DNA from: Desulfobulbus sp.
GTDB lineage: Bacteria; Desulfobacterota; Desulfobulbia; Desulfobulbales; Desulfobulbaceae
Reading direction: 5' to 3'
Assembly (NCBI GenBank): GCA_030600525.1
Contig: JAUVLX010000012.1
Location: 1 to 24,456, forward strand
Length of the DNA stretch: 24,456 nucleotides
Each line of letters begins with the position of its first letter. The first letter of the stretch is position 1. Shown here piece after piece: positions 9,901 through 15,910 of the stretch. Below the pieces are notes generated by a model, which saw only the letters and a program-made list of their open reading frames with translations, was not told where the DNA came from and searched no databases. The position numbers were made by a program, and so were the translations under genes.

Positions 9901-10060
9901 ATTACCTCCTAAGTGTCACGGGATTGTCAAAGCTGCAGATAAAGGAAATGACAAGACAATCTTTACAATACATACGTATCAACTTTGGCCTCGGCAGGGA
10001 ACTCGTAAAATATGAGTTATTAAACATCCGTACCTGCTGTCTCCGACCATCCCAGTTTTA
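9901..10060 (-). ncRNA. L10 leader (autoregulatory rplJ mRNA leader)
   Basis: On the minus strand the gap between rplA and rplJ has the core of the conserved L10 leader. GGUC (10048-10045), an unpaired GGAGACA and GCAGG (10037-10033) face CCUGC, CGA and GGCC (9998-9987). The two helices are GGUC/GGCC and GCAGG/CCUGC, with an asymmetric internal loop of kink-turn type. A distal stem AACUC/GAGUU lies between. The primary sequence (GACAGCAGG...CCUGCCGAGG) matches what is known of the family. It should bind L10(L12)4 and repress rplJL translation. The outer ends are approximate; GGGAU near 10050 could pair with AUCCC near 9925. Confidence 0.75.
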
Positions 10061-10096
10061 AAACCAATACAAGGTGAAAAGTGTTTACTATTCCCT

Positions 10097-10126
10097 AGTA
10101 TAAAAAAAAGCCGCCTAGCCCCACAA
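10097..10126 (-). promoter_or_regulatory. Possible weak promoter for rplJL
   Basis: On the minus strand TTGTGG (10126-10121) and TATACT (10102-10097) are spaced by 18 bases, upstream of the L10 leader. The -10 matches at five of six positions, the -35 only at three. A T-run lies between the two elements. E. coli has an rplJ promoter in the equivalent place, but the match here is modest. Confidence 0.35.
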
Positions 10127-10149
10127 GTTGCTCATGGAATTAGGAAGCA

Positions 10150-10860
10150 TTAAGAACCTTTAATTAACGATCGAACCTGCAACGGGTCCACTTTAAAACC
10201 AGGCCCCATGGTACTACACAAGCTGATAGTTTTAAGATAAACCCCTTTACTGGAAGAAGGCTTCAGCTGAATCAGCTTATCGATAAAAGTTGAGATATTT
10301 TCACTCAACTTTTCTACCCCAAAAGAGGTCTTACCTAAAGCAGCATGCACCACACCTGCTTTGTCAACTCTAAAGTCAACCTTCCCCATCTTCACTTCTT
10401 TGACAACACGATCGATATCAAAAGTGACGGTGCCAAGCTTAGCATTAGGCATCAGATTCCTAGGTCCAAGGACACGACCAATCTTCCCTACTTCGCCCAT
10501 CATATCAGGGGTGGCAATGGTTTTATCAAAATCAAGCCAACCATCTTTAATTTTCGCTACGAGTTCGGTACTTCCGGCGAAATCAGCGCCAGCGGCAAGT
10601 GCCTCTGCCTCTTTTTCACCCTTTGCAAAGACCAACACCCTTACCACCTTGCCTGTTCCATGTGGAAGCATGACGCTTGAGCGAACCATTTGGTCAGCAT
10701 GCCGAGGATCTACACCAAGGCGTACAGCGATCTCTATAGATTCATCAAATTTGGCATACTTACCCTTAAGCATTAAATCGATGGCTTCGTCAAGGTCATA
10801 GAGATTGAGAGGATCTCTACTCTCACTACTATTTTTATAATTTTTTCCGCGTTTTGGCAT
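10150..10860 (-). CDS. rplA: 50S ribosomal protein L1
   Basis: This protein of the mobile L1 stalk binds 23S rRNA near the E site and usually also its own operon mRNA as a repressor. It has 236 aa, the usual length. Conserved segments include the central GRVLGPRNLMPNAKLGTV and the C-terminal STMGPGFKVD (about residues 216-225). The ATG at 10860 is preceded by AGGGTGAG. That ribosome binding site can pair with UCACC about 25 bases upstream (10896-10900), which may couple or restrict translation. The gene lies 72 bases after rplK. Confidence 0.98.
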   Translation of the reverse strand: MPKRGKNYKNSSESRDPLNLYDLDEAIDLMLKGKYAKFDESIEIAVRLGVDPRHADQMVRSSVMLPHGTGKVVRVLVFAKGEKEAEALAAGADFAGSTELVAKIKDGWLDFDKTIATPDMMGEVGKIGRVLGPRNLMPNAKLGTVTFDIDRVVKEVKMGKVDFRVDKAGVVHAALGKTSFGVEKLSENISTFIDKLIQLKPSSSKGVYLKTISLCSTMGPGFKVDPLQVRSLIKGS

Positions 10861-10932
10861 TTTAACTCACCCTAATTGAATTCTCCCTGTCACAAGGTGA
10901 ACTGTGCAGGTTAGACGAACCGGTTGAAAATA

Positions 10933-11355
10933 TTAAACAACCGTGATGCCACAACTTCTGGCAGTTCCTTCTACAATACGAATTGCCTGATCAACTGTAA
11001 ACGCATTGAGATCTGGCATTTTAATTTCTGCAATTTCTTTAATCTGGTCTTTGCTCAGCTCAGCGACACGTTCACGTTTTGGATTGCTTGAGCCTTTGTC
11101 AAGACCAGCAGCCTTAAGTAGCAAAATTGAAGCTGGTGGTGTTTTAGTAATAAAACTAAATGAACGGTCATTATAAACCGTTATAACAACCGGAACAATG
11201 GTGTCCCCAGAACTCTGTGTCTTCGCATTGAAGGCTTTACAGAAGTCCATTATATTAACACCATGCTGACCAAGTGCCGGCCCAACAGGCGGAGAGGGAT
11301 TAGCCTTACCGGCCGGGATTTGCAACTTAATATATGATTGTACTTTTTTTGCCAT
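10933..11355 (-). CDS. rplK: 50S ribosomal protein L11
   Basis: This is a protein of the GTPase-associated centre, bound to 23S rRNA helices 43/44, and the receptor for RelA and thiostrepton in characterised species; 140 aa. The N-terminal domain has the proline-rich switch GKANPSPPVGPALGQHGVNI in two parts around residues 17-36. The C-terminal rRNA-binding domain has KTPPASILLLKAAG and ends in ARSCGITVV. The ATG at 11355 follows AGGAG. It is 29 bases after nusG, a gap too small for an independent promoter, so it is read with secE-nusG. Confidence 0.98.
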   Translation of the reverse strand: MAKKVQSYIKLQIPAGKANPSPPVGPALGQHGVNIMDFCKAFNAKTQSSGDTIVPVVITVYNDRSFSFITKTPPASILLLKAAGLDKGSSNPKRERVAELSKDQIKEIAEIKMPDLNAFTVDQAIRIVEGTARSCGITVV

Positions 11356-11384
11356 AATATACTCCTACACTAAACTCAACATGC

Positions 11385-11948
11385 CTAGTTATTACTTACC
11401 TGTATATATTCGAGCTCTACCGGGGTTGATCGCCCGAATATAGACACCATTACTTTAACGCGCCCTTTATCAGGATAAACTTCATCTATAACACCTTGAA
11501 AATTTGCAAAAGGGCCGTCAGTAACACGAACCGTATCACCTTCAGCAAAAATAACCTTAGGCTTAGGCTTGGCTGCTCCCTCGGCTATACGGCCTATTAT
11601 CTTCTGCGCTTCTTTTTCAGTCAGAGAGGGTATCCTTTTAAAAAGCTCTTCGCCAGCAATAGCTTGATTTGCGTTTACTCCAACAAATCCTGTTACGCGA
11701 GGCGTTTCCTGAACTGTGTGCCAAGTATGCTCATTCATCTCCATGCTAACAAGAATGTAACCTGGAAAGAATTTGCGTTCCGAAGTTTTTCTTGCCCCTT
11801 TTACCATCTCTACAACCTGTTCAGTAGGCACGAGTACTTCACCAAACGACTCACCCTGACCCGCATTCTTAATGCGCTCTTCAAGGGTAGCCTTTACCTT
11901 ATTTTCAAAACCGGTGTGAGTGTGAACAATATACCAGTGCTTTGCCAT
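11385..11948 (-). CDS. nusG: Transcription termination/antitermination factor NusG
   Basis: NusG binds the RNA polymerase clamp and links it to Rho or to the ribosome (via S10); 187 aa. The NGN domain starts at MAKHWYIVHTHTGFENKV. It contains the conserved RKFFPGYILV (about residues 58-67) and ends near residue 110. The C-terminal KOW domain begins near residue 134 with EGDTVRVTDGPFANFQG. The ATG at 11948 is fixed by the family N-terminus, but no Shine-Dalgarno precedes it. The upstream bases are C-rich (CCGCCCCCCTC) and lie in the 23-base gap after secE. Translational coupling to secE would explain this, but that is inference. Confidence 0.97.
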   Translation of the reverse strand: MAKHWYIVHTHTGFENKVKATLEERIKNAGQGESFGEVLVPTEQVVEMVKGARKTSERKFFPGYILVSMEMNEHTWHTVQETPRVTGFVGVNANQAIAGEELFKRIPSLTEKEAQKIIGRIAEGAAKPKPKVIFAEGDTVRVTDGPFANFQGVIDEVYPDKGRVKVMVSIFGRSTPVELEYIQVSNN

Positions 11949-11971
11949 ATATCTATGAGGGGGGCGGAGAG

Positions 11972-12235
11972 TTAATTAAGGAGAGTGGAAACGAATTTGC
12001 CTAACAACAAATCAACCATTCCAAGATAGAGCGAGATAACGACGACCAAAACAATAACAAAGCCAGTAAGGCCGACTGTTACTTTCCTTTGAGGCCAAGC
12101 TATCTTGTTAAACTCAACTTGTACTTCCTGAATGAATGACCGGATAGCTGACGGCGAAAAACTTGATTTCTTACCAGATTCTTTCTTACTGACTGGTTTC
12201 GTCTTAATACTCCGGGATTTTTTCTTAGTTGTCAT
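11972..12235 (-). CDS. secE: Preprotein translocase subunit SecE
   Basis: This is the small membrane clamp of the SecYEG channel. It has 87 aa and is the single-membrane-segment form found outside the enteric bacteria. A lysine-rich cytoplasmic N-terminus (residues 1-30) precedes the amphipathic conserved segment EVQVEFNKIAWPQRKV (about 37-52). The membrane helix follows at about residues 53-77. The ribosome binding site before the ATG at 12235 is weak (AGAGATA). It precedes nusG by 23 bases, the near-universal secE-nusG pair, and follows tRNA-Trp by 48 bases. Confidence 0.96.
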   Translation of the reverse strand: MTTKKKSRSIKTKPVSKKESGKKSSFSPSAIRSFIQEVQVEFNKIAWPQRKVTVGLTGFVIVLVVVISLYLGMVDLLLGKFVSTLLN

Positions 12236-12283
12236 TATCTCTGACGGATGAGTTATCTATAATTGATACTGCTGACAACAAAA

Positions 12284-12360
12284 TGGCAGGCCAGGAGGGA
12301 TTCGAACCCCCAACCCTCGGATTTGGAGTCCGATGCTCTACCAGTTAGAGCTACTGGCCT
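12284..12360 (-). tRNA. tRNA-Trp (anticodon CCA)
   Basis: The 77-base cloverleaf is complete. The acceptor stem is AGGCCAG/CTGGCCT with discriminator G, the anticodon stem TCGGA/TCCGA carries CTCCAAA, and a TTCGAAT T-loop follows. The 3' CCA is encoded. Its 5' end lies only five bases after the rpmG stop codon, so it must be cut from the same transcript as rpmG and secE. rpmG-trnW-secE-nusG is a common bacterial order. Confidence 0.97.
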
Positions 12361-12365
12361 GCAGA

Positions 12366-12515
12366 TTATTTTGTTTCCTTATGTGGAGTATGCGTTTTGC
12401 AGAACGGACAATACTTTTTCAATTCCAGCTTATGCGGAATCGTCCGTTTATTTTTGGTAGTAGTGTAATTTCGCTGCTTGCAATCTTGACAAGCAAGCGT
12501 GATAATATCTCTCAT
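12366..12515 (-). CDS. rpmG: 50S ribosomal protein L33
   Basis: This small large-subunit protein has 49 aa and reads MRDIITLACQDCKQ... to ...THTPHKETK. Four cysteines in two CxxC pairs (C9/C12 and C36/C39) make it the zinc-binding form of L33. Many bacteria also keep a zinc-free paralogue for zinc starvation. The ATG at 12515 has AGGA about seven bases upstream. The gene sits between the tuf hairpin and tRNA-Trp, as in many genomes. Confidence 0.95.
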   Translation of the reverse strand: MRDIITLACQDCKQRNYTTTKNKRTIPHKLELKKYCPFCKTHTPHKETK

Positions 12516-12532
12516 GATACGTCCTAATAAAG

Positions 12533-12559
12533 TGACTAAAGCCGGGACAAAGCCCGGCT
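12533..12559 (-). terminator. Hairpin after tuf, probably a partial terminator
   Basis: AGCCGGG (12540-12546) and CCCGGCT (12553-12559) form a perfect 7-bp GC-rich stem with a 6-base loop, about 50 bases after the tuf stop. On the minus strand only UUUAGU follows, so termination is probably partial and read-through can reach rpmG, tRNA-Trp and secE. I found no good promoter between this hairpin and rpmG. Confidence 0.65.
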
Positions 12560-12608
12560 ACAAGATGCACTGAAGCTATACCCACAATTGCATGCAGGAA
12601 TAACTGTA

Positions 12609-13799
12609 TTATTCAATTATTTCGCTCACAACTCCAGCGCCGACAGTTCGACCGCCTTCACGGATAGCGAAGCGCAGACCAGCATCCATAGCGATAGGGG
12701 TGATCAGCTCGCCTGTAATGTGAACGTTGTCGCCAGGCATCACCATTTCTACGCCTTCCTCAAGTGTAACAATGCCTGTCACATCAGTTGTTCGAAAGTA
12801 AAACTGAGGACGATACCCGTTGAAAAATGGTGTATGCCGACCACCTTCATCTTTACTAAGAATATAGGCTTCGGCTTTAAATTTTTTGTGCGGCGTAATT
12901 GAACCTGGTTTCGCGAGGACCTGCCCACGAACAATATCTTCACGTTTCACACCACGAAGAAGTGCACCGATATTGTCACCGGCCCGCCCTTCATCAAGTA
13001 GTTTGCGAAACATTTCAACACCGGTACATGTGGTCTTTACGGTATCACGAATACCTACAACTTCAATTTCGTCGCCTACGTGAACAATCCCTCGCTCTAC
13101 ACGACCAGTTGCAACAGTACCACGACCTGAAATAGAGAAAACGTCCTCTACTGGCATTAAGAAAGGTTTGTCAACATCGCGCTCAGGCTCGGGCACGTAA
13201 CTATCGACAGCCTCCATCAGGTCCCAGATACACTGAGCCTTCTCAGCATCCTCTGGGTTTTCGAGAGCAAGAAGAGCAGAACCCCTCACAATCGGAATAT
13301 CGTCACCAGGGAAGTCATACTTGTCGAGCAATTCACGAAGCTCCATCTCGACGAGCTCAATAAGCTCTTCATCGTCGACCATGTCGCACTTGTTCAGGAA
13401 AACGACCATAGCGGGCACGCCCACCTGACGAGCAAGCAGTATATGCTCGCGCGTCTGAGGCATTGGTCCATCATCAGCGCCAACGACTAAGATCGCGCCG
13501 TCCATTTGGGCGGCACCAGTAATCATATTCTTAATGTAATCAGCATGACCTGGACAGTCTACATGTGCATAATGCCGAGCAGTTGTCTCATACTCTACAT
13601 GGGCAGTAGCAATAGTAATCCCGCGCTCTTTTTCTTCAGGAGCCTTGTCAATATCACTGAAATCGGTGAAAGTGGCTTGCCCCTTTGTGGAAAGTACACG
13701 AGTGATTGCTGCGGTGAGTGTTGTCTTACCATGGTCAATGTGGCCGATAGTCCCAACATTAACATGTGGCTTCGTCCGCTCAAATTTTTCCTTTGCCAT
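12609..13799 (-). CDS. tuf: Translation elongation factor Tu
   Basis: EF-Tu is the GTPase that delivers aminoacyl-tRNA to the ribosome; 396 aa, full length. The G motifs are GHIDHGKT (19-26, with Ile where GHVDHGKT is commonest), RGIT (59-62), DCPGH (81-85), NKCD (136-139) and SAL (174-176). Domains 2 and 3 follow, ending GAGVVSEIIE. The ATG at 13799 follows GAGGAG at a normal distance. It is the last gene after four tRNAs, the tufB arrangement of E. coli. A second tuf copy may exist in the str operon beyond the window; this cannot be seen here. Confidence 0.99.
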   Translation of the reverse strand: MAKEKFERTKPHVNVGTIGHIDHGKTTLTAAITRVLSTKGQATFTDFSDIDKAPEEKERGITIATAHVEYETTARHYAHVDCPGHADYIKNMITGAAQMDGAILVVGADDGPMPQTREHILLARQVGVPAMVVFLNKCDMVDDEELIELVEMELRELLDKYDFPGDDIPIVRGSALLALENPEDAEKAQCIWDLMEAVDSYVPEPERDVDKPFLMPVEDVFSISGRGTVATGRVERGIVHVGDEIEVVGIRDTVKTTCTGVEMFRKLLDEGRAGDNIGALLRGVKREDIVRGQVLAKPGSITPHKKFKAEAYILSKDEGGRHTPFFNGYRPQFYFRTTDVTGIVTLEEGVEMVMPGDNVHITGELITPIAMDAGLRFAIREGGRTVGAGVVSEIIE

Positions 13800-13865
13800 T
13801 TAACGTCTCCTCGGACAAAATTTCAACTTGACTCAGCCGACCTGTTTGAGTAATCGACTGATACT

Positions 13866-13940
13866 TGGAGCCCACGACCGGGCTTGAACCGGTGACTTCC
13901 TCCTTACCAAGGAGGTACTCTACCACTGAGTTACGTGGGC
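13866..13940 (-). tRNA. tRNA-Thr (anticodon GGU)
   Basis: The cloverleaf has acceptor GCCCACG/CGTGGGC, discriminator U and encoded CCA. The anticodon stem CCTCC/GGAGG carries TTGGTAA. It is the last tRNA before tuf, the position of thrT in E. coli, and reads ACC/ACU codons. Confidence 0.97.
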
Positions 13941-13987
13941 CCAGAATCTTTATACATACACAACAAAGCCCCTGATCGTCTACTTAC

Positions 13988-14063
13988 TGGAGCGGGAAAC
14001 GAGACTCGAACCCGCAACCCTCAGCTTGGAAGGCTGATGCTCTACCAATTGAGCTATTCCCGC
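13988..14063 (-). tRNA. tRNA-Gly (anticodon UCC)
   Basis: The 76-base cloverleaf has acceptor GCGGGAA/TTCCCGC, discriminator U and encoded CCA. The anticodon loop CTTCCAA carries UCC and reads GGA/GGG codons. It occupies the position of glyT in the E. coli tufB operon. Confidence 0.97.
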
Positions 14064-14114
14064 CCATACTAAGCAAACAACGAAGGAGCACTAATTACCT
14101 TAAAAGCAACTAGA

Positions 14115-14199
14115 TGGTGGAGGGGGGAGGATTTGAACCTCCGAAGGCGTCGCCGACAGATTTACAGTCTGTTCCCTTTGACCACTCGGGACCCCCTCC
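14115..14199 (-). tRNA. tRNA-Tyr (anticodon GUA)
   Basis: This 85-base class II tRNA has acceptor GGAGGGG/CCCCTCC, discriminator A and encoded CCA. The anticodon stem CAGAC.../...GTCGG region carries CTGTAAA, giving GUA. The long variable arm (CGGCGACGCCTTCGG region) is typical of bacterial tRNA-Tyr. It occupies the position of tyrU in the E. coli operon. Confidence 0.97.
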
Positions 14200-14257
14200 A
14201 CTCTATATATTTCCTACAAGTACTTTCAAAATCTCCGGCACCTGCATCTTCTCAACA

Positions 14258-14333
14258 TGGAGCTGGCGATGGGACTTGAACCCGCAACCCCCTGATTACA
14301 AATCAGGTGCTCTACCAGTTGAGCTACGCCAGC
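14258..14333 (-). tRNA. tRNA-Thr (anticodon UGU)
   Basis: The 76-base cloverleaf has acceptor GCTGGCG/CGCCAGC, discriminator U and encoded CCA. The anticodon stem CCTGA/TCAGG carries TTTGTAA. It is the first gene of the tRNA-tuf operon, as thrU is in E. coli. It starts about 13 bases downstream of the promoter -10 box, so the primary transcript has only a few extra 5' bases. Confidence 0.97.
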
Positions 14334-14345
14334 TTGAAGTCAGCC

Positions 14346-14374
14346 ATCATACAGCGTAACGCTTTTTCTGTCAA
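14346..14374 (-). promoter_or_regulatory. Strong sigma-70 promoter of the tRNA-tuf operon
   Basis: On the minus strand a perfect TTGACA (14374-14369) and a TATGAT (14351-14346, five of six consensus) are spaced by exactly 17 bases. The predicted start near 14339 lies just before the first tRNA. The segment upstream of the -35 is A/T-rich, as in promoters with an UP element. This is the clearest promoter in the window. Confidence 0.88.
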
Positions 14375-14395
14375 TATCTTTTTTAACTTTCTTAA

Positions 14396-14431
14396 TTTCA
14401 ACCAAACTTACGACTCGAGTTTTGGTTGAAA
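14396..14431. repeat. 11-bp perfect inverted repeat upstream of the tRNA-tuf promoter
   Basis: TTTCAACCAAA (14396-14406) and TTTGGTTGAAA (14421-14431) are exact reverse complements separated by 14 bases that include CTCGAG. The repeat lies about 22 bases upstream of the -35 box, roughly -57 to -92 from the predicted start. No U-run follows on the minus strand. On the plus strand it is followed by A rather than T, so it does not look like a terminator. It may be an activator or regulator site; the function is unknown. Confidence 0.6.
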
Positions 14432-14454
14432 AAAGCCAAAAGAGTTAAATGGCT
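14428..14454 (-). terminator. Weak secondary terminator-like hairpin
   Basis: On the minus strand AGCCA (14454-14450) and TGGCT (14438-14434) form a 5-bp stem with an 11-base loop, followed by TTTTTC. It could back up the stronger qmoC terminator about 65 bases upstream. The short stem makes this uncertain. Confidence 0.35.
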
Positions 14455-14520
14455 ATTAACCTGCCACACCGGTAAAAACGGTCCACATGTCTTTATCCCA
14501 TAACGTTCTAAAAAACAACA

Positions 14521-14553
14521 AAAAAAAAGCCGGAGGCAAACTGCCTCCGGCTT
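14521..14553 (-). terminator. Strong intrinsic terminator of the apr-qmo unit
   Basis: A 12-bp perfect stem (14527-14538 with 14542-14553, AGCCGGAGGCA-type) has a 3-base loop and is followed on the minus strand by a run of about eight T. It begins about 25 bases after the qmoC stop. It separates the sulfate-respiration unit from the tRNA-tuf operon. Confidence 0.93.
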
Positions 14554-14578
14554 AAATAACGTATTACTTTGTCCTAAG

Positions 14579-15781
14579 CTAATCGTTCAACGGATCCTTA
14601 ACATAAGCCGATTCACGAAATCGCTCAAATGCCATAGCAAATGTCCTGAACACGATATGAGCAGCCTTAGTATAAGGCAGGTAAAAAAAAAGCATCATAA
14701 CTGACACAAGGTGAAGGTAATACACAACGTATGCCAGTGAAGGTATCCCAACCAGACGAAGTAACTCTGCAGCAAGGCCTGTCACACCGACCCCTGCAAT
14801 CATCCAAATAAGAAACCAATCATAAAAGGTGTTGGTAGCTTTCCCTTCCGCTTCCATTTTGGTACGGTTCATCCACAAAATGCCAATTCCGACCAGCATT
14901 GCAACAGCAGAAACGTTTGCTAACAGTTTCACTGGATTCCACATGGAAATCGGTCCGTGCAAAGACGGGATAAATATCCCGATAACATCCTGAGTAAATG
15001 CTGAATAACACGTAACAATAAAAAGACCGATAAAAGCGAGCATCAAAGGAAGATGTCCCTTTACCCGGTCATTGTTAACAGTACACTCACGAAACCGATC
15101 GTGCCCTACGATTTCCTTCAGGGACGGCCACAGGAAATCTTTGATAAAAAGAGAGGCTGAAGGTCGATATAAGACCTCACCGACCCCAAGGTTTTCTTCC
15201 ATTTTTTTCCACATGGTCGATATTGCCTTATACAAGGAAAAAGCGGCAATACCGGCAGCAGAAAGCATTATTATGTCAATAAAAAGGACATTCTTAGCTA
15301 ACAAACGAAAATCCCAGTGACCAAAAAAATGTCCGAACCCAACATGTGCAAATTGTTCCCCGGTTGGAATGTGCATCCCACCGGAAATAATCCACAGAAC
15401 AAAAATAGTTACAGCAGGTATACCGATAAGCATCGGCAAATTTTTTGCACTGCTGCATAACTTGGCTAATCCATTCGGCCAGCCATAATGTTGGTATGCA
15501 TATGCCCTGATTGCGCCGAGAACATCACCTGGTTTCGCTCCCCGTGGACACGCGTCTGAGCAATCACCGCACTGGTGACACAGAAAAACGTTGGGATCTG
15601 CCATGAGCTTGTCTTTCATTCCCCATTGTGCGAGAATCATTTCTCTACGGGGAAATGGGTCGCCATCTGTTGACAGCGGACAAGCAACTGAGCAGGTGGC
15701 ACACTGGTAACACTGCTTAAGAGTATCACCACCTGCCTCCTTCATAGCCTTAATAAAATTTAAATCTGGCTGCACGTTCAT
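14579..15781 (-). CDS. qmoC: Quinone-interacting membrane-bound oxidoreductase subunit QmoC
   Basis: QmoC is the membrane subunit that exchanges electrons with the quinone pool and passes them to QmoAB and APS reductase; 400 aa. It is an HdrC-HdrE fusion. Two 4Fe-4S motifs sit at the N-terminus (C24, C27, C30, C34 and C68, C71, C74, C78, each ending CP). About six membrane helices follow, near 115-135, 160-185, 243-263, 287-305, 320-343 and 350-372. Several histidines (e.g. H148, H151, H155, H243, H357, H375) could bind b-type hemes. The ATG at 15781 has AGGAGG about 11 bases upstream, a rather long spacing. It lies 129 bases after qmoB, beyond a terminator-like hairpin. Confidence 0.96.
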   Translation of the reverse strand: MNVQPDLNFIKAMKEAGGDTLKQCYQCATCSVACPLSTDGDPFPRREMILAQWGMKDKLMADPNVFLCHQCGDCSDACPRGAKPGDVLGAIRAYAYQHYGWPNGLAKLCSSAKNLPMLIGIPAVTIFVLWIISGGMHIPTGEQFAHVGFGHFFGHWDFRLLAKNVLFIDIIMLSAAGIAAFSLYKAISTMWKKMEENLGVGEVLYRPSASLFIKDFLWPSLKEIVGHDRFRECTVNNDRVKGHLPLMLAFIGLFIVTCYSAFTQDVIGIFIPSLHGPISMWNPVKLLANVSAVAMLVGIGILWMNRTKMEAEGKATNTFYDWFLIWMIAGVGVTGLAAELLRLVGIPSLAYVVYYLHLVSVMMLFFYLPYTKAAHIVFRTFAMAFERFRESAYVKDPLND

Positions 15782-15851
15782 AGATATTTTATCCTCCTAT
15801 TATAAAATGTACCAAACCATATATCATCAATACTGTAACAACGCCAAACGA

Positions 15852-15896
15852 TATAAAAACTCTGCCAGTTCAAGCAAGTACTAAAAACTGACAGAG
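15852..15896 (-). terminator. Terminator-like hairpin between qmoB and qmoC
   Basis: On the minus strand CTCTGTCAGTT (15896-15886) pairs with AACTGGCAGAG (15870-15860) over 11 bp including one G-U, with a 15-base loop, followed by TTTTTATAT. It begins 14 bases after the qmoB stop and 71 bases before qmoC. It looks like an intrinsic terminator or a 3'-end stabilising stem inside the operon. Partial read-through must supply qmoC unless a promoter I did not recognise exists. Confidence 0.65.
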
Positions 15897-15910
15897 CAAA
15901 TAACAGGGGA

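Noticed and set aside
12263..12460. Plus-strand frame running over tRNA-Trp and rpmG
   Set aside because: Its start overlaps the antisense of tRNA-Trp (the familiar RRDSNPQPSDLESDALP translation of an antisense tRNA). It is an artefact.
14114..14359. Plus-strand frame over the tRNA-Tyr/tRNA-Thr genes
   Set aside because: It is another antisense-tRNA artefact (GGGFEPPKASPTDLQS-type peptide), not a protein gene.
15799..15804. Perfect TATAAT on the minus strand just before qmoC, a possible promoter
   Set aside because: It abuts the AGGAGG ribosome binding site, so a transcript from it would begin inside or after that site. No -35 lies at a usual distance (TTGATG is 20 bases away).
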